Of a DNA stretch of 25,446 nucleotides, positions 9,379 to 21,399 are shown piece after piece. The DNA comes from Pigoraptor vietnamica. Taxonomy: Eukaryota; Opisthokonta; Filasterea. The position numbers were made by a program, and so were the translations under genes. The stretch covers positions 1 through 25,446 of the forward strand of contig CALSCQ010000010.1 of NCBI GenBank assembly GCA_943704525.1, given 5' to 3'. A model generated the notes under the pieces. The model was not told the origin of the DNA and did no database searches. It saw nothing but the letters and a program-made list of their open reading frames with translations. Numbering within the stretch: position 1 is the first letter of the stretch; each line of letters begins with the position of its first letter.

Positions 9379-11128
9379 TCACACGACGGGGCGCGCGGCC
9401 TTTGCGACGCCCGTTCGAGGCTTGACGGCGAGCCGTTCCTCGGGCAGAACGAGGTGTGTGCTGAGCGCACGGAGCGGCGCAAGCGCACCGTGTGGGCGCG
9501 GGAAGAAACTCAGGAACATCCGGAGACCAAACACCTGCGAATGCATTCGTACGATGCGTTACAAGAATAATCCAACAGCCCCAGGGTGAGTTTCGAGGCA
9601 CGCTTTTCACGGCGACAGCGCGAGTGAGCATTACATCACAACATACCCATTTGGCTAGAGAGGCGGGCCACACGCGCCTGTTGTGGCGGACGAGCATGGC
9701 CGAGGGCGCGAGCACCGCAAAGACCTTGTGACCAAGAAGCGTCCTGCGCACGCACACCATCAGCCACATGATGCATGAACAGGCACCCATCCACACGCAG
9801 CGAGGAAGATGAAGTTTGCGCTGCTGTACACAAGGGTCCACACAAGACGCGTGGCGCACGGAGCGGGACGCGTGCAACTCACGTGAACAGCAAGTGAGCG
9901 AGGCTAAAGAGCGTCCCAGGGTAGCTGTTCAGCCCGTAGTAAACCAGCTCGTCCACGACGTACACGTAGTCGAGGTACACGGCGTCGTCCACGTCCTTCA
10001 GCTCCGCGGGAAGATCAAAATCGGCGATCGCAGCCGCGCCTGCGCGTGCCGCATCGTCCGTCTCCTGCATGAGGCAGAGTAAGGTCAGGGGAGAGGGGAG
10101 AAAGGTCCCTGTCTATTCTGTGAACAGCCGACAATCACGTGCCATCTCGTGACTACAACACGACGCACCTCCGACGCCGCCTCGACGCGCCTTCGCGCCT
10201 GATCATAGAGGCGCAGGTACTCGGCCGAGAGGTGGGCCTTGAAGCGGCCGAGCACGGACAGCACGTGGCACTCGAGGACGGCGAGCGCGTGCGTTCGCGG
10301 GCTCGGCGTCCGCACGAATTTGACAAGATATCCGAGGCTGATGTGCATGGGCAGGCGGTGCTTTTCCGTCGGGCGCAGGGCGTTGCACACGCCCACGTGC
10401 TCTTGCATGTACCGCTCCTGCAGCAGCTGCTTGAGATTGGCGAGGATGACGTCGCGCCGAAGCCGCACGATAACCTCGCACGTCGCCCCACGCGTCCCCT
10501 CCACGAGGCCATCGACGCGGCCGTCGACGCCCTCGATCTCAAAAAACTGGCTGTCGTTGCGCAGGACGTAGCTGTTGGGCGAGGCGTATAAGCCACCAAA
10601 CATGAAAGAACATACGTTAGACCCAAAAGATATACAAGTACACGTGAATATCCTAATAAAGCATCGCTGCGCACACGCAAGCCCATAAAAGGAAACCCAC
10701 CGCAGCTCTGTGTTGACCATGTTCCTCATCACAAATTTGGCCTCTGCCGGCTCAAACACAATGCCCTCGTCGACAAGCGCCGTGCTGCCCTCGATGGGCG
10801 TCCCCTGGAAATACCCTGCACGCGCGCACGCACACGAAAACCACAACTCAGCAAGCAGCGGAAAGACGCGGCAAGCCCACATGCAGCAAGGCAAACTCGC
10901 ACGTCGCACAAAGTCACAGGTGCACGCGCAGAGAGGGTTAAGGTGAAGATCATACCTCGAAAAAACACGGCCCCTTCGACAATCTCAATTTGGGGCGCAA
11001 GGCAAATGGCGCTCAGAGTGACGACCTTCTGGTAGTTCTTCACAAGGCGGCAGTTGATGTCTGGTCACGTGGCGGGTCAAGGGAAAGTGCACCAACCAGC
11101 GCGCACACACACACGCACACACACACAG

Positions 11129-11189
<61 letters not shown>

Positions 11190-14100
11190 CACACACACAC
11201 ACACACACGCACGCACGCACACGCACACACACGCACACACAGAGTTACATTGCACAACAACGCAAATTGAACATCCGCGCAATGCCACGGGTGAGAGCGG
11301 ATACAAATCTCGACAATCTTGTGCACAGAGCCCGGCTGCGAGTCTTCGGCGAGGCGCTCGGCGTCCTGCAGCTCAGCGTCGGCGTCGGGGTCGACGTCGC
11401 GCCTCGGGCAAAAGTGCAAGAACACGCGGACGGTGCTCTCCGCATCGATCGTCAGCGTGCGGAACAGCTTGGCCATGTCGCGCGACAGGCTGAAGTTGAG
11501 CTCGCTGCGGTCGGCGGGCGTGAGATTCGAGCTGAGGAGAAAGTCGAGGGGCATCGAGGACGTGTTGCGGACGAGAATGGAGCGGTTGCGGTACGTGTGG
11601 CCGTGGTAGACCTCGCCCATATTGATGAAGAGCCTGTTGGGGCACAAAGCATTGCCTTGTCAATGTGAAATGCACACGCCCAAAACTCCCACAAGTGCCG
11701 CATGGACAGCTCAAGCAGACCCGCTTGAACTAGAACGGAGAAGAAGGAACCCACACACGCATGTCTAAGCACGAAACCCATTCGCTATCCCACGGCAGGA
11801 ATTGGGCGGACGCACCTGTCGCCCTCGACGCCCTCTGCGATGACCTTGAACAGGGCGTCCGGCGCCCCGCCCGCAGGCCCCTTGGATGACACGACCTCCA
11901 TCATCACCCTCACCGACTTGAGGTCCGTCGGCACGTTCACGTTTTCGACGATGAGATACGTGAACAGCACAGCCTGCCGCGCCGCGCTCAGCGTCAGCAC
12001 GACCTTGTGGCTCGAGTAGGGATCCAGCGAACCGTCCGTGCGGCTCAGCGACAGCCACGACGCGTCGTCGTTATCCTGGCGGAGCGGATACACGCGGTAG
12101 TCGATGCGCTGCTCACGGTGCGGGTTCTCCAGCGAGAGTTCCCACTGCACAGAGCCGCTGCCGACGTTCTGCTGGCCCAAGTTGACCTCGTACGTCTGGC
12201 CGACGCCGCCCTCTTCGCCACAGCCCATCGCCGCGACGCTCGTGCCGCAGGGTGGCTGGACCTGCATGCAGCCCCTCAGGACTATGACGGGGTACTTGAG
12301 ATCGCTGCTCGAGGGAAGCGCAGCAGGGGCACCAACGAAGCCCGGCGGCGCTTCCTCGAGAGGAACAGCGGGCGGCGACAGGATGCCGGAAAACGCGGAA
12401 GCGCCGTCTCCCGAAAGCGACGCATTGATGGGCATCTTGAGTCCAGACACGGGTCGCATGGTACGGAGGGACGGCGCGACAGACTCGCCCGACGCGCCCG
12501 CAATGACATCCACCTGCGCGTGCAAAAAAAGGGTGGCGTCAGACAACTGCCGCGCGCACGAAAAATGCACATGCCACCGAGTAATTTGAGACATGGAAAC
12601 AATGCAGTTGTCACACACGCGCAGACACCACCTTGACGATCCGCTCGGCGAGCGCCGGCGAAGGGGCGTCGAGGTCGGTGACCACGAGGAACGCCGTGCA
12701 CGTGTCAATCTCCGGAAGGCGCGCCAGCTGCACCTCCACCTCCACGGTCCCTCCCGGCTCGACGCAGCCCTCGCGCGGGTGAAAGCTGACCGGAAACGGC
12801 GACTCGAGTTCCGCCACAGACTGCGCCGATTGGGCCGTCTGCGACTGCTGCGACTGGAGCGACTGCAGAGCCCCGGCCGCACGCAATGCCTCGTCGAAGG
12901 GACCCCCGGGCGCGTACGGCGGAGGCGTCAGCGGAGAGTGGGGAACCGCGTGGGACGGGGCCTTGTCGGTGCTCGAGGGCATAGAAAGCGGGGCCACCGC
13001 CGAAGCCTGCGACATGAGGGGTGACTGCGGGACCGACGAGAACACCGAGCTCGCGCCCTGCTGGTTCGTCACCGAGCCAGACGACGCCGCCAGCGACGCC
13101 GGCTGCGGCTGCCCTGCCTTGTCCGAGCGCCGCAGGGACACGCAAAAGCGAAACGGAATCCCCGACGAGAGGTTCGTGATGCACAGCACCTGCGTATCCG
13201 GCAGAGGGCCGGCGGTGGCAGCGGACGGCGCGGGCGACGGGGCGAGCATGCCCAGGGCCTCAATTTCCGCGTCGGCGCTGTCGTTCCTCCCAAGTCCCAT
13301 CCCGTCTTGTCCCTCGATCGACTCCTCGTCAATCGCGGCGACTTCTGGCGTGAACGACGGCAGGAGGGACGGGGCCGGCTTCACGAACAGCTTGATGGTG
13401 TTGGCCGAGAGGGCAAAGATGGGCTTCGCCTCGATCGAACCGCGCACGTAGATCGTTTCCGAAGGCAACTCCTCGCTAATGTCGGGGTGCACCGAGCGAA
13501 AGCTGATGCGGCCAAGCGTCACCGACGACGGGCCAAGGCCGCAGAGCGCCTCAGGGGGCCGCGCGTTCGGAATGAGCGATCCGCGCACGCGCACGTCCAT
13601 CGTTTCGCCCTGCCCGAGCGACATCTCGCTCAGCGGGCGGTTGGAAGAGCGGGAGAGGACCTCAATTGAGACGAAGGGCGCCACGGCCGGGTCCACTTCG
13701 ACCGATATGACAAACTTGACGAGCTCCTCTGACGTGCCGCGGTTCTCCACGGTGAACCACTCCTCGCACGCCGACGCCGGCGCCGCGGGGGCCGGGAACA
13801 CGAGGGCCGGCAGCGCGACGGCGTTTCCCTCCGGGAGGCGGTCGAAGCGCAGCTCAAAGACGGTCAGCTGCGCGGTGATCGCGATGGCCATCTTGTTCGA
13901 TGCGTTGTTGACGTTGGCGAGCTCCAGCGAGAGGCGCTGCGGGCCCGACGCCCCGCGGTCCAGCCACAGGGGATCGAGTTCACCGCGGAAGAGCTTCGAC
14001 TGGAGAGGCTCCAGCGCAAAGTAGAGGAGAGGGTCGACGGCCGCCTGCAGCTTCTCCCCCTGATAGACAGAGAGCGCAGGGTGCATGTCGCCGAAGCGGT

Positions 14101-17100
14101 ACAGCAGCGGCACTTCGGAGCGGTTCTCCACCGTAAACTCAAAGCGGACCCGCCGCCACGAGTTGAAGTAGCCAACACGGCCGACGTCGACGACCGACGG
14201 CGACACGGAGCCGAGCGAGAGGCAGTACATGCACGCGAGGTCGACCACCTTGACGACCTCACCGACGCGCGCATCAAACAGGAAGGCGCGCCCGCCTGGT
14301 GACAGGGCCTGTGCGCGCAGCGCGGCCGTGTTTAGAGCCCCGGAGCCCAGGCGCTCGAACAGCAGCATGCCAAAGTAGTTGACGCGCTTGCCCTCGTTGA
14401 GGCTGCGCCACTTGCGCGCGCTCATCCGGATGGGAGCGGGGAACGAGATGCAAACGCCGATGCTGCCCTTGCCGGGGAGCACATACTCGCCGCCGCACAC
14501 GCGAATTTCCTCGGTGCTCGTCAGCGAGTCGTCGAGAGAGGGCGCGGGGAGGATAGAGCTGTCGCCCGACCCAAAGCCCTCGCTGTCGTCGTCAAGGTCG
14601 TGCATCGCAGCGGCGTCCTCCGTCCCGTCGTAGCTGCCGCTCTGCGTTAGGCGTCGGTTGCCCACGGCAACCATGCTGCCGTCGGCGCGCAAGTGGACCC
14701 AGTGCACGCTAAGGTCGAGGTCCGTCTTTGGGCGCAGCCGCACGGGAATCGAGAGCGTGTTGTGTATCCGGAACGTGCGCGAGGGCCACACGGGCGACGA
14801 CCGGATGTTGAGCCCGCGCGGGTTCTCGATCGACTGGAAGCCGACGGACCACCGACCGTTGCCGCACGGCGAGAGGTAAATGTCGCCGAAATCGAGGACG
14901 CGGATGACCGTCTCGCCGCGCGGGAGGTCCGTGTGGAGGCAGTCCTCGTCCACAAAGAAGCGCACGATGACGTCGAGGTCCTGCGCCGGGTTGGCGAGGT
15001 TCTCGACGCGGATGCGCTCGTTGTACAGCCCAAAGTGCTCCGAGACGCACTCAAACTGCACCACGTGCTCCCACTCGCCGCTCGCCTGCGACTCGCGCCC
15101 GCGCAACTGGCCCCCGAGCGGGCTTACCGTCATGCCCGGCGGCGGGTGCACGCGGTACTCGGCCGACAGCAGCGTCGACAAATTCCGCACGGAAAACTTG
15201 CCGGAAAACTTCTGTCCGACCACCGTCGTCGACCCGAGCTTGAGAATTGCGTCGGACAGCTTCAGGATGCTCTGGCCCACCGTCGCAGAGAACCGCGCGG
15301 TCGCCTCCACGAGAAGCGTCGGCTGCGTTGCCTGCGCTGCGTCCCCGCGGGACCCGTCGTACACCTCGAATCGAATGCCACCGATCAGCTCACGGCACTC
15401 GCCGGTCGCGAGGCTCTCCTCCGGCACGTGAGGCTGGAGGCAGACGCGCACAACGGCCGACTGGCCCGCGTCGATGCGGACGTCGTCTGCGGGCACTTCG
15501 AGGCGCTCGTCACACATGACAAACACCTGCTTCGCGAGGTTCGACTTGCACGAGAGGAAGATGGGCGCGCGGGAGACGTTCTCGACGCGCACTGGGCACA
15601 CCTGCGCAAAACGAGTACGCGTGCGGGAGAACGTGTCACAAGGTGCGAGGGAAAGTCGACTCGCGCACACACTCAGTGCCATTTTGCGAGCATGCAGGAG
15701 TGCAACTTCATCATCACTTCCTCTCAGAACAGCACCACCGCCCGACGCACCTTCGCAAACCGCTGCCCTTGCACAATGTAGCACTCGCCCAGCTTGATGT
15801 CGCCAACGGCGCCCTCCCGCGTTTCGCCCGCCGTCTCGAGGTCGGGAAAGCGGAGGTACCGCGGCCGGCGCGCGTTCGCCGTCACCACGACCACCTCCTC
15901 CTGTCTCGTGACGAGATCTCGGATGACAATCTCTCGGCGGTGCCGACCGGGCACAGCAAACCGCACCTTGAACGGCACGCGCAGCACGGCGCGCGCGTGG
16001 ATTTGGCCGCTCGTGTCCCCCTCGAAGCGGATGGACTTTGGGGCCCGCGCCGCCTGCTGTGTGCCCTGTGCCGACGCAGCATCGCCGGCAACCGTGCCCG
16101 CGGAAATGCTTGGGGACGACGGTGCCGTCGCGGTTGCCGTCCCCTGCTGCGGCTGCGGGGGCGGCTGCTCCATGAGGACAAACAGCATGGGCTGCGGCCG
16201 CGCGTTCGATACGTCAAAGGCGCCCGGCGCCTCCTCGGACACGAGCACGTCCCCGAGATCCAGCTCAGAGGGCGACACGGTAAAGCGCAGTTGCTCGTCC
16301 CCCTTGCGTGTTGGCGACGATGACGACGGGGGCGGCATCACGGCGGGCGCGTCCGGCGCACCTCCCCGCCGGCTCTGCGTGAAGGCGCCGAGCCCAAACC
16401 CGCGCCCCATCGGGCGAACTGTGTTCATGAAGGCCGCCTTGATCTTCGACGCCGGTGACATGGGACGGCGCTCCGCTTCCGCCGACGCAACCGCAGACGC
16501 CACCGGCGGCAAAGACGGGGGACGCGCCGCCGCCGTAGGGGCACCGTGCGACTGTCCTGCAGACGCCGAGCGTTCCACGCCCAGCGACGACTCGCGCGGT
16601 CGTGGCCGGTAGTGCGAGTGCGGGTGCGGGTGCGGGTGTGGGTGAGGGCCGGGCGACGCAGCGCCGCGCTCGACCATGGCAATCGCATCCGGGGGAACGC
16701 CGTCGCCGGGACCCACTTCCGCCATCGCGTCGAGGTACGTTTCGTAGTCCTCGCACACGACGGCTGAGTAGGTGATCTGCTTGATCACGTCGACGTCCCT
16801 GTGCGCGTGGACGGCGAGCGTGCCGGTAATCGACTCGCGCCGTGGACGCGCGACAGAGTCGCTCGCGGGGTGCATCCGCACGAGCACGCGCTGGACGCGG
16901 TAGGGGTCGACGGAGAAGACGATCGAGTTGCCGCTCCGCTTCACGCGCCGCTCCAGGCGGGCGGGCTTGCCGGCATCGCTCATCGCCTCGTCGTCTGACG
17001 CCTCGCTCGTGTACGCGCTCTCGCCCCCGTCGAGCTCTCCCGCGCGCAGCTTTGCAAGCTTGTCGCGTATTTTGTCTGCCTTGTCCGTCTGGCCCTTGCG

Positions 17101-20100
17101 CTCGGCGATCTTGATCTTCTGCTCAAGCTGCTCGATCGCCTCCTCGCTCTCGCGCGACAGCTTCACGCCGTCCATGCTCGAGTCCAGCTCGAACGAGAAC
17201 TCGGGCGCGTACACTGCCGTCGCGGACCCGTCCGCCTTGGTCGCTGGGAAGACGGCGCGAATTTCGTACGACCGCCGCTTGCTTCCCGTGTTCGTGAGCG
17301 AGATGCTGTGCGCGGCAGTCAGCTCGTGCGCCACCACGGGCCCAAAATCGAGGGTGAGGCTCTTGAGGTAGAACGTCGGCGGCTTGCGCACGCGTGCCTT
17401 GAGGTGAATGACGAGCGAGTTTTCGGGATCCTGCACATTCTCCACGAAGAGCGTCTCGTAGAACGCGCCGTGGAGGGACGGCCTGAACACAAAGTTAATC
17501 TCGCGATTGCCGTACGCGCGGACGACGCCCATTCGCCCCTCGTTGATGTGCAGGTCGCTCGACGAGATCGAGCCCGTCTTGCGCAGCTTGTACAGCATGG
17601 GCACCTCGCTCGAGTTCGTAAGGAGGAGCGACTTGGCGCGAAATTCGCTCGTCTTGAGCGTGCCGAAATTAATGTTCTTCTGGCCGACCTCGATCACAGA
17701 CTGGCACGCCTTGGCGCGAACGAGGATTTCGCGCGTCGGCAGCACGTCCCCGCCCTGAACGTCGTCCGCCAGCCGCGACTCTAGAAGGCGCAGAACGATG
17801 CGCTCTTCGCGGTTGCGCATCTTGCCCCCGTGGCGAGACCGCGCTATCGGACCCGCGGCCGCCGTGAACACAACGTACACCGTCGTGCGCGACTCGGCCG
17901 CGAGGTGCAGGCGAGTCACCGGCACGATGCGGCGCTCTGCTATCGCGCGCTCCAGCTCGCGCCGGCGCCGCTGGTGCGTACGAATGTACTCTTCCTCGAG
18001 CAACGGGTCGGTAAAGTTGGGCACGTTCGTCAGCTCCTCGTACGAGCGCGCAAGCTCCTCCAGCGGCATCGGCGGCGCCGAGTTGCCGCCCGCGCCCACA
18101 CTAGCAAAGACGCCCGCACCGTCCGACGACAGCGCGGCGGAAGGGGGAGCCGTGACCGGAATCGAGTCCTGGTGGCCAAACGTTGGCGAAGGGCTCGCGG
18201 CGTGGCTGCTCAGAACGCCAGCGACGGACGTGCTGGAATTCGCGCTCAGCACCGACGGCACATGCGATTGCGGGCCTCCGCTCGACGACGCCGGATAGGA
18301 CGGGTCGACGCTGGGAAGCGCCGTAGCCATGAGTGGCGAGCCCGGTCCGCTCCCAACGGCATCGTCCGCCAAGCGTCGCTGCATTCGCGCAGCCCCATCG
18401 AGGTCCCACGACGGCGGAAGGCCTGTCGAGACTTGCGAAGAGCTCACCTGCGACGGTTGCTGCTGTGGCGCTTGCTTGTTGTCCCGACCCCGCGCGGAGG
18501 GGGCGCTGGGCGGCAGAGGCATGAACACGTCGAGCGAATTGTGTCGGGTGATCGGCCGAGACCGCGCCTTGGCCGTCGCAAGGTCCAGATAGCCCGTCAT
18601 GGGGACATCCGGGGCCGGGGCCGCGGCGCCTGCGCCCGTAGAGCCCGCACTCGATTGCGCAACGCTTGCTTGGACGTCGCGCGCCCTGTTGCGCTCCTCC
18701 ATCGACTCGATGAGCTTCTCGCGCATCTCGGCCGATGCGGCATGCTGCGCGGCGGCCGCTGCCAGCTGCGCAGACTCGTCTCGGAACGCGGGGCGAGACG
18801 TTACCGAGGACCTCTGCGAGGAAGACGCGTCGCTGCGCACGTACATCTTCAACTGCTCGCTCGACGACGACAGCTCCAGTGTGAGCGGCGCGCCGCTGAC
18901 GTTCTTCACCGTGAACGTTCGCATCTTGGGGTCGTTGTAAACGAGCGTGTCAAAGTTGAGAAAGTTGCGCGCCGACGCCGTCTGCACGACGTAGAACAGC
19001 GAGTGGAACGTGGCGCCGTTCTGGTCCATGTTGTTCGAGCGCACGACGAGAATGAGGTCGTTGTCGCGGTTTCGTATGTTTGCCACCGTCAGCTGCTTGC
19101 GATAGTCGGGGTTGACCTTGCGCGGGCACATGTCCACGCGCGCGTCCCACGCTTGCCGGGGCCCAATCACAACGACGTCCTGCGGGGCGGCGAGAATCTT
19201 GCTCTGCACCATCAGGCGCACGTGCGCGGGGAGGTCCGACTCGTTGACGACGCGAAACGTCGACGTCTTGACAGTTCCCACGTTGATCTCGCCGAAATTC
19301 AGCTCGCTCTTCTCCAGGCGGATGATCGACGTGCACACGCGCGCGCGCAACTGCACGAGTCGCCGCTCCATTTCGCGTCCCTCCGTGTCAAAGCACCGCA
19401 AGTGCAGCCGCAGGGACTGCCTCGTCAGCCGCGCAGCGCGGTCGTCGCTCATCCCCGCCGCACGCACGGGGCTGTACCGCACCACCACCGTTCGCTCGCG
19501 CCCGGCCGGCAGCGTAAACTGGTCAATCTGCAGATTGCCGCCCTCCGCGCGCACCTCGGCTCCGTTGGACCCCGTCGCCGGCCGCCGCAACGCCGATACG
19601 GTGGGCGACGGCGAGGAGTGCGACGCCGCCGTTCCGAACCCCACGGACGATGTTTCCGACACGTCCGCCGGGACACCGTCGTTGGCGTCCGTTGCCACGT
19701 GCACAGTCACTTCGAGCGGCCTCCCTTGCCGAAAATCGACGTCCACGGGCGACTCGGTGAGGTTGCGCAGGGTCAGCATGCGCACGACGGTCTCCCCGGT
19801 GTAGCAATCGCCAAAATCAAGGGCGCCGCCGCCGGACACCGAGATGGCCTCCACGCGCCGCTCCGCCGTGACCGCCACGTGCACGGCGATCGTCTCGACG
19901 TTCGAGGCATCTCGCAGGTTCTCAAACTGCACCGACAGGTCGAATTCGCCGACCTCTTGCGGACGGAAGGCGATGCGAATGCGCGCGTGGCCAAAGCCCG
20001 CGACGTCGTACTGCTGCGACGAGTAACCCGTGTCGTACTCTGAGAAATCGAGCACGTGGTCCCCCTCCCGTGCAGCGGCGCGGTTCACGCAGAATGAGAG

Positions 20101-21399
20101 GGGTATCTCGGAGCGGTTGTAGACGGTCACATCCTTCACGTACAGGCCCCCGAGCACGCAGTCGTCAAAGCTGATCTCGAGCTCAGACGGGTCCAAGCGA
20201 AGCACCGAACGGCACACGGTCGATCGGAAGCGCAGAACAAGCTGTGGAGGCGCCAAATTGCGTGCCGAGTCACGAAAAACGGACGGGTCAATGTCAAGCT
20301 GGCACGATGCACATGCAAAGCACATTCCCACGCACGCTCGCACATGCGTCAGGGTACCTCCCTAACCAAACAGAACGCACCTGCTGCTGCTCCTCTTCCG
20401 CTATCGCGTCCGCCGCCGTGGGCGCGTCCGGCGGCGACTGCACAACGGTCCCATTTGAGGCCGCGCCCAGCGACGACGCCGACAGGAAAATCTTTCCGCT
20501 AATTTCAAACGCCTTGTACGTCTCCTCAGACGCATAGCGGTCGGCAAGCGGCGCGTCCTGCGACAAACCGTAACAATGTCACAACATCAAGGTTCAGCGG
20601 TATCACGCGAAAGAAACAGAGCTGACGCAAGCATATAATGAGTTAATCGCGGGGAGGAGATTCACAAGCCCCTTAGCCCAGCTGGGCAGTCGTAGAGTGA
20701 GTGCTTACACCATACAAATGTAAGGGGCGCAATCGGCACGTGACGGCGCCGCGGGCTCTCCCACCTGCTGGTACGTTTCCGGGAGGAACGTCACGATGAC
20801 GTTCTTCGTCTCCCCGGGCTCCAACACAAACGAATCGATAAGGTTCACGATGTTGAAGAGCTGCGGACCAAAGATGCAAGGCATGTCACCTTCGACCCCC
20901 CACCGGACAAGACGTTGACTCAGTCACGTGCAGTTCACTGACGCCCCTGTACCTCGTTATACACTGACGGCGGCACAACAACGCCGTCCTGGATGTTCTC
21001 GTTGGTCAGTTGAAAGCCGAGCTGGTTCCCCAGGTTCGTCTGCAGGCGCACGAGCACGGGCGTCGTCGCGAGGCTCTTCACCCCAAACTGCTTGAGCGTG
21101 TGCGTGTCGTTCAGGACGGCATTGTCAATGGTCAGACGGCCGTGGTCGAGCGTCGTCGTAATGAGCTGCGGCCCCGCAGCGCCCGACGTGCTCACGCCGG
21201 AACCGGACACCATGAAGGATGCCGTGCGCATCGCCGCTGCGCCGCCCAACGGAAAAGCCGCGCTCGACGACGGCGTCATCAACGGGCCAATCCCAAGCTC
21301 ATCCAAGGACATACGCCGGTCGACCACATTCGAATTCAACACGGACGCACTGGCCGACCTGTGCCCGAGGGCAGCGACGGGCGGAGTGTGCTCGGCCAT
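9379..21399 (-). CDS. Giant ASH/PapD-like (HYDIN-type) repeat protein, 3,440 residues, 13 exons
   Basis: Exons in gene order: 21399-20953, 20860-20765, 20557-20381, 20298-15751, 15601-12632, 12513-11816, 11633-11305, 11060-10956, 10815-10701, 10571-10169, 10064-9883, 9743-9647, 9534-9379. Phases agree throughout. The protein is a chain of about a dozen Ig-like ASH (ASPM-SPD-2-Hydin) modules, seen as LxFG(D/E)hxxG starts followed by a hxNxS strand. Examples lie near residue 364 (LDFGDCYTG), 568 (LNFGEINVG), 1110 (INFGTLKTS), 1580 (LDLGDVLVS), 1990 (LDFGDIYLS) and 2980 ([10 protein letters not shown]). Low-complexity Ser/Pro/Ala linkers interrupt it (about 760-1030, 1450-1560, 2560-2680). A charged coiled coil lies near 1286-1326 and a His-Pro repeat near 1458. 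Residues about 3160-3440 are not module-like. ASH proteins typically act at cilia, centrosomes or spindle poles. HYDIN, CFAP47 and CFAP65 are possible relatives, but I cannot assign orthology. The start is the first in-frame ATG, in good context (GAGAATGGCC). Confidence 0.82.
11104..11241. repeat. (CA)n microsatellite in ASH-gene intron 7
   Basis: About 138 bases of CA dinucleotides, interrupted by scattered GCAC units, fill most of the 244-bp intron, the longest of this gene. On the transcribed strand it reads (GT)n, beginning about 63 bases after the donor GTATCC. Confidence 0.95.
16619..16645. repeat. Hexanucleotide repeat coding for His-Pro
   Basis: Near-perfect GTGCGG units within exon 4 of the ASH-protein gene encode a [12 protein letters not shown] run on the minus strand. 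It lies in a disordered linker between modules and looks like slippage-driven expansion. Confidence 0.85.
20668..20728. other. 8-bp perfect inverted repeat with inner hairpin, in ASH-gene intron 2
   Basis: GCCCCTTA (20668-20675) pairs exactly with TAAGGGGC (20721-20728). Directly inside lie the short palindrome GCCCAGCTGGGC and, next to the right arm, the small CATACAAATG hairpin. The left part contains TAGCCCAGCTGG, which fits the pol III A-box pattern on the plus strand. No B-box or anticodon arm can be drawn, so it is not called as a tRNA. Confidence 0.4.

Noticed and set aside
9744-9882. Extra coding sequence within ASH-gene intron 11
   Set aside because: One frame is open through most of it, but an earlier acceptor there either breaks the phase or reaches a stop. 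The GTGAGT to GTGCGCAG intron keeps phase 2.
17830-20043. 737-codon open frame on the plus strand
   Set aside because: It is antisense to exon 4 of the ASH gene, has an Arg-dominated composition typical of the reverse frame of GC-rich coding DNA, and matches no family. Other long antisense frames (for example 14693-15781, 15643-16323 and 4146-5063) were dropped for the same reason.
20668-20728. tRNA gene
   Set aside because: It has an A-box-like string and an acceptor-like stem, but no B-box, no anticodon arm and a length of 61 bases.
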